Assembly (NCBI GenBank): GCA_964529265.1
Contig: CAZGVW010000107.1
Coordinates: 1 to 8,442 of the forward strand
Direction of reading: 5' to 3'
DNA: 8,442 bases
From: CAZGVW01 sp964529265
GTDB taxonomy: Bacteria > Planctomycetota > Phycisphaerae > Phycisphaerales > UBA1924
The position numbers and the translations under genes were made by a program. Below the pieces are notes generated by a model that did not search any database, had not been told where the DNA came from, and worked only from the letters and a program-made list of their open reading frames with translations. Numbering within the stretch: position 1 is the stretch's first letter; each line of letters starts with the position of its first letter. Shown here piece after piece: positions 5,422-8,442 of this stretch.

Positions 5422-6704
5422 AGGGCGATTCCGCTCCGCTGGCCCCTTGGTCGATGGAGTAGCCGCCGCTCCTCCAGGCCCCGGACCAAGCCTCTCACCG
5501 CCTTGTCCGTCCTCGGCCCACCTGCCTCGGCCATTCGGAGGGTCAGCTGCGTGATTGTGATGGTGTCTTTGGCCTCGGCGACCACTTGCAGAACCCTTCG
5601 CTCATCGGCGGTCAGGGGAAGAGGGCCCGGCAACTTCGTGTTGAGGGCGTTTGCGACGAGCGATCGGAATCGCTTCCAATCACCCGATCCATGGCTCTCC
5701 ATGTCCTGGGCGAATGAGCGCCGGAACGCCCACGAAAACATTCGGCGCTTTCGTTTCCTTGTCCCCGTCGGTTCGACAAATGAACGCCACTCTCGCGTCC
5801 AATCCGGCAGGCCAATGATCGTCGGGTCGGCGCTGGGCGACCCGACTACGTACATCGCGGCAATGAGCCATCGGGCGCGCTCCGGGTCCAGAATCAGCGC
5901 TGGGTCCTTCTCATGCTCGGCAACCTCATCCCGGATCGCAGTGAAGAGCCGGCCACCCCATTCAGCGTCGGGCTTGCCTATTGCGCGTGTCAATCGGGCT
6001 CCGGCCTGCGCAAACTCGGCCGGGGCCGCGAGCACCCGCTTCGCGCACTCTCGTATCAGATCGGCGGCGTTCATGGATTGCTCTTGGCCGCCGGTTGTCG
6101 AGTGGTTTTCGCGCATCGCCTCCAGCGCCTCAATCGCTGCCCCGAAGGGATCGGTCAGGTGCGACGTCCACTCCCCGGCTTCGATCGCCGCGGCCCCGGC
6201 GCTTTCACAGCCTGATCCATTCCAGACGAGCCGCTCTCCGCGAAGGGCATGCACCGCCACGTAGAGGCGCCCCACTGGCGGCACAGAATCCAACGAATAC
6301 AGGCCCCCCCAACCGGTTCGCGTGGCGGAGACGGCGCATCCGCCAAACACCACTCCAGCCTGCTTCCACACGGCCATCAGCCTGACCAACTGTGCACGAT
6401 CCGCGATGCCTCCGCCGGCCCAGGCCCACTCAAGGTCAAACGTTGCCCTTCGCCCATCCAGGAGGTCTACAGCCAGCAGGACTAGCCCACTGTCCGCGGG
6501 CGCATGCTCGACTGAACTGAGCGTCGGGATCTCCCTTCCATCCCCAAGCTCGCGCACGGCGAGACCATCCGCAGTCCGAATCCAAGGCTCGTGCTTCTTC
6601 TCGGCCGGCACGCACACGTGCGCTATGCTTCGCAGCAAGAGGCCATGATCGCGCCGCGCCGCTTTCAGGTCTTCGATAGCCAATGCGATCCTGTGGTCTT
6701 GCAT
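5397..6704 (-). CDS. Protein of unknown function with C-terminal winged-helix-like domain
   Basis: A 435-aa protein from the ATG at 6704. I do not recognise the family. Residues ~1-190 are a mixed alpha/beta region with LAVDLLDGRRATFDLEWAW and WGGLYSLDSVPPVGRLYVAV. The middle (~211-360) is mostly helical and includes a basic TRKRKRRMF stretch. Residues 363-435 look like a MarR-like winged helix, with ADERRVLQVVAEA, a Q/R-rich second helix pair and LEERRLLHRPRGQ before a wing. No signal peptide or membrane segment is evident. The frame is open upstream to a GTG at 6893, but those 63 residues look non-coding. No strong Shine-Dalgarno precedes the ATG at 6704. An internal ATG at 6074 (MNAADLIREC) has AAGAG ~7 nt upstream, so a separate 225-aa product or a past fusion of two genes is possible. 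It stands alone between the replication operon and hsdM. It may be a regulator or an undescribed cargo gene. Confidence 0.75.
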   Translation of the reverse strand: MQDHRIALAIEDLKAARRDHGLLLRSIAHVCVPAEKKHEPWIRTADGLAVRELGDGREIPTLSSVEHAPADSGLVLLAVDLLDGRRATFDLEWAWAGGGIADRAQLVRLMAVWKQAGVVFGGCAVSATRTGWGGLYSLDSVPPVGRLYVAVHALRGERLVWNGSGCESAGAAAIEAGEWTSHLTDPFGAAIEALEAMRENHSTTGGQEQSMNAADLIRECAKRVLAAPAEFAQAGARLTRAIGKPDAEWGGRLFTAIRDEVAEHEKDPALILDPERARWLIAAMYVVGSPSADPTIIGLPDWTREWRSFVEPTGTRKRKRRMFSWAFRRSFAQDMESHGSGDWKRFRSLVANALNTKLPGPLPLTADERRVLQVVAEAKDTITITQLTLRMAEAGGPRTDKAVRGLVRGLEERRLLHRPRGQRSGIALTEAGARA

Positions 6705-6911
6705 GCCAGCATGATGCCCAGCCGCGCCCCGCGGGGCCAGTCCACGCCTCAGGGAGCCTCCTCCGGTTGTGTCCCTCCCCACATTGATTGCCCCGCCCGT
6801 CCTCCATGTCGGCGCCCCCTCGCGCCGCCCGAAATCGAGCGCCGTCCCTAAAATGATGGCGTGGGGCAGTACACAGCGCAATCCAAGTCGCACCCGTCCC
6901 GCGGGATCCGG
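6705..6911. promoter_or_regulatory. Divergent intergenic region with two CCCGCGGG palindromes
   Basis: Two perfect palindromes share the core CCCGCGGG. GCCCCGCGGGGC (6726-6737) lies 21 nt before the minus-strand ATG at 6704. TCCCGCGGGA (6897-6906) lies 5 nt before the plus-strand ATG at 6912. Such paired sites fit an operator for a dimeric regulator controlling both directions. TAAAAT at 6849-6854 is a possible plus-strand -10 box, without a clear -35. Palindromes of G and C are easier to get by chance in GC-rich DNA, so the regulatory role is tentative. Confidence 0.35.
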
Positions 6912-7193
6912 ATGAGCGGGCGCACCGCGACGGCGCTTCGTGAGACGAGGGCGTTGCTCATGGAGCTCGGGCGCCTGGAGCGGCCCGGCGCTCCGATGCG
7001 AGTCAGCAACGACCGAGTCCTGAGCCAGAGTCTCAAGAACCTCCGCCGCAGTGCGGTCCGGCGGCTCAGAGTGCGAGGAATAGATCCACAGTCCGTGCTG
7101 CGTCGCTTGTCGAACTCAGGAGGCTCCTGGAGCAATGGCCAGGTTGCTGCGATTCATCGACAGAGGCATCCGGACCCCACCATTGAAGTCTGA
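6912..7193 (+). CDS. Possible small basic protein, unknown function
   Basis: A 93-aa frame from the ATG at 6912, with GGGA about 5 nt upstream; an earlier GTG at 6861 would give 110 aa. It begins MSGRTATALRETRALLMEL and is rich in Arg, with a likely helical first half. The second half carries RLRVRGIDPQSVLRRLSNSG. I recognise no family. Support comes from its place in an otherwise gene-free stretch, divergent from the 435-aa gene and pointing towards hsdM, and from strongly G/C third positions in its first half. Against it, Arg-rich frames arise easily from GC-rich DNA, and an overlapping minus-strand frame (6848-7135) is also open. If real, it could be a small regulator ahead of the restriction-modification locus. 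Confidence 0.33.
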   Translation: MSGRTATALRETRALLMELGRLERPGAPMRVSNDRVLSQSLKNLRRSAVRRLRVRGIDPQSVLRRLSNSGGSWSNGQVAAIHRQRHPDPTIEV

Positions 7194-7503
7194 AAGGCCC
7201 GACCCAGCGGCACCGCATCGACTCGGCATGTAGTGATCGCGCCGCAAGCCGTCCTCGACCCGTCCCCCGTTGCCCGGCGATACTCCTTTGAACAGAGGGA
7301 GGGGGGTACGCCCGGAGCCACCCTAGGGGCGCTTACCGTGGCCCCGTTGGCGATTAGGCTCAGGATCGGGCGGCCGCTGCAAGTCCATTGCGGCTGGGGC
7401 TCCGGCAGGCGTCGGCAGGCCCCGGTATTTTGCATGGTCAGTTCGGCTGAGGACGCGGGCTCTTGGCGTCTCAGCCTGTCCGAGCCCCTATCGAGAATTG
7501 GCA
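7194..7503. other. 310-bp gap upstream of hsdM with several predicted hairpins, no gene seen
   Basis: No credible coding frame lies here: the open frames crossing it run antisense or out of phase into hsdM. Three foldable stretches are visible. One is GC-rich and imperfect at ~7301-7345 (GGTA and CGCCC against GGGCG and TACC). One is at about 7372-7398 (GCC and GCAA against TTGC and GGC around loop GTCCA). The strongest is at 7445-7476. No clear sigma70 promoter was found, although the hsdM promoter is expected here. Confidence 0.5.
7445..7476 (+). promoter_or_regulatory. Strong hairpin in the hsdM leader
   Basis: GGCTGAG plus ACGC (7445-7456, one bulged G) pairs with GCGT plus CTCAGCC (7466-7476) around a 9-nt loop, giving 11 base pairs. 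It ends 27 nt before the hsdM ATG. There is no following T-tract, so it is not a standard terminator. It could be a leader structure, a protein-binding inverted repeat controlling the methyltransferase, or part of a structured RNA. Function is inference. Confidence 0.4.
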
Positions 7504-8442
7504 ATGAGCTTCCAAGACAAAGTCTCATTCATCTGGAGCGTCGCGGATCTCATTCGCGGCCCCTACAAACCAAACCAGTTCGGCAAGGTCATGCTCCCAT
7601 TGACGGTGCTTCGGCGCCTCGACTGCGTGCTCGCTCCAACGCGAGATCGGGTCCGCACAAAGCTCGAAGAGCTGAAGCGCAAGGGTATGTCGCCTCAAGC
7701 GATCGAGCCGGTCCTCAACCGAGCCGCAGCCCCCCCTGGGTGGCCAGAGGATCGCCCTTTCCTCGTGCACAACACCTCCAAGCTCGACTTCAAGCGGCTC
7801 AAGGATGACCCAAGCCACATTGCCCGGAATCTGTCCGATTACATCAAGGCCTTCTCTCCTAAGGCCCGCGAGGTCTTCGAGCACTTCGGATTCTCTGAAC
7901 ACATTGAGAAACTGGACAAGGCGAACCGCCTCTTCCTTGTCGTGTCGAAGTTCGCCGACATCGATCTGCATCCGGACGTAGTGCCAAACATCGAGATGGG
8001 CTACATCTTCGAGGAGCTCGTCCGCAAGTTCAGTGAAGCTGCAAACGAGACGGCTGGCGACCACTTTACGCCGCGTGAGGTTATTCGCCTCATGGTCAAC
8101 ATCCTCTTCGATCCGGATGGCGAGGTTCTGCGCAAGCCCGGCGTGGTTCGAACGCTCCTTGACCCCGCCTGCGGCACCGGCGGCATGCTTTCGGTCGCCG
8201 AGGAGCATCTTGCGGAGCTCAATCCCGACGCCCGGCTCGAAGTGTTCGGCCAGGACTACAACGACGAGTCCTACGCGATCTGCGGCTCCGATATGCTCAT
8301 CAAGGGGCAGAACATCGAGCACATCGTCTTCGGCGACTCATTCACCGATGACGGCTTCGCGGGTGAGCAGTTCGACTACATGCTTGCCAATCCGCCCTTC
8401 GGCGTCGAATGGAAACCGGAGGAGGATTTCGTCCGAGCCGAG
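7504..8442 (+). CDS. hsdM: Type I restriction-modification system methyltransferase subunit (3' end outside window)
   Basis: HsdM is the N6-adenine DNA methyltransferase subunit of a type I system. With HsdS it methylates a bipartite target, and with HsdR it forms the restriction complex. The frame is open from the ATG at 7504 to the window end (313 codons, no stop), where complete HsdM proteins are usually about 480-680 aa. The N-terminal helical domain (MSFQDKVSFIWSVADLIRG) is typical. GDHFTPREVIRLMV (185-198) is the conserved block before the catalytic domain. DPACGTGGM (220-228) is the AdoMet-binding motif I, and NPPF (296-299) is catalytic motif IV. All key residues are intact, so the enzyme is probably active. 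The upstream GAGAA is only a weak ribosome binding site. hsdS and hsdR would be expected beyond 8442. It is probably island cargo, inferred from its position. Confidence 0.95.
   Translation, partial: MSFQDKVSFIWSVADLIRGPYKPNQFGKVMLPLTVLRRLDCVLAPTRDRVRTKLEELKRKGMSPQAIEPVLNRAAAPPGWPEDRPFLVHNTSKLDFKRLKDDPSHIARNLSDYIKAFSPKAREVFEHFGFSEHIEKLDKANRLFLVVSKFADIDLHPDVVPNIEMGYIFEELVRKFSEAANETAGDHFTPREVIRLMVNILFDPDGEVLRKPGVVRTLLDPACGTGGMLSVAEEHLAELNPDARLEVFGQDYNDESYAICGSDMLIKGQNIEHIVFGDSFTDDGFAGEQFDYMLANPPFGVEWKPEEDFVRAE

Noticed and set aside
6705..6893. N-terminal extension of the 435-aa protein from a GTG at 6893
   Set aside because: The extra 63 residues look like translated intergenic DNA, include the palindrome region, and have no suitably spaced ribosome binding site.
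7337..7350. TGGCCCCG in the hsdM leader resembling the tRNA 3' end in reverse complement, considered as an att remnant
   Set aside because: The match is only eight G/C-rich bases, in the inverted orientation relative to the expected direct repeat, and does not extend into the T-arm.
7233..7808. Plus-strand frame of 191 codons spanning the hsdM leader and 5' end
   Set aside because: It overlaps hsdM out of phase by about 300 bases and has no recognisable domain.
7525..8322. Minus-strand frame of 265 codons opposite hsdM
   Set aside because: It mirrors the codons of an unmistakable HsdM with motifs I and IV intact, so it is a shadow frame.
1..8442. CRISPR array, insertion sequence or rRNA gene
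   Set aside because: No regularly spaced direct repeats with unique spacers, no transposase-like frame with terminal inverted repeats, and no rRNA-like sequence were seen.

Overview
The window looks like a chromosomal junction in a GC-rich bacterium, most likely a member of the Planctomycetota. That guess rests on the type III glutamine synthetase, the high GC content, and an integrase whose catalytic domain and long low-complexity tail resemble integrases I know from that phylum. It is an inference and was not tested by a search. The left edge (1-1060) is host chromosome: the 3' part of glnN, then a tRNA gene with anticodon CAT (probably tRNA-Ile2) only 14 nt after the glnN stop.

From the 3' half of that tRNA rightwards the DNA reads as an integrated mobile element. 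A leftward-reading operon (5262 to 1005, minus strand) encodes a small AlpA/Xis-like helix-turn-helix protein, an 848-aa primase-helicase (CHC2-like zinc finger, Toprim, P-loop ATPase) and a tyrosine integrase. The first two genes overlap by ATGA, and an in-frame ATG of the integrase overlaps the primase stop in the same way. The integrase frame runs into the tRNA, and its stop codon lies in the D-loop, so the host tRNA supplies the last codons. This gives an excision, replication and integration module like the core of phage satellites (PICI-like) or other replicating islands. No structural phage or conjugation gene is visible in the window.

To the right, a 435-aa minus-strand protein of unknown function with a C-terminal winged-helix-like domain (5397-6704) is separated by a palindrome-bearing intergenic region from a possible small plus-strand gene (6912-7193). 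After a 310-base gap containing hairpins, the 5' part of a type I restriction-modification methyltransferase gene, hsdM, starts at 7504 and runs off the end of the window. The hsd system is probably cargo of the island. No second copy of the tRNA 3' end was seen, so the right attachment site, if it exists, lies beyond 8442.

The least ordinary signals are DNA-level patterns inside coding regions. A 7-bp word, ATCGTTC, occurs seven times in both orientations in the last 270 bp of the primase-helicase gene, mostly at a 9-bp period. Three TTGTGYGCT direct repeats lie in the integrase 3' tail near the attachment site. The tRNA at the crossover carries one extra nucleotide.
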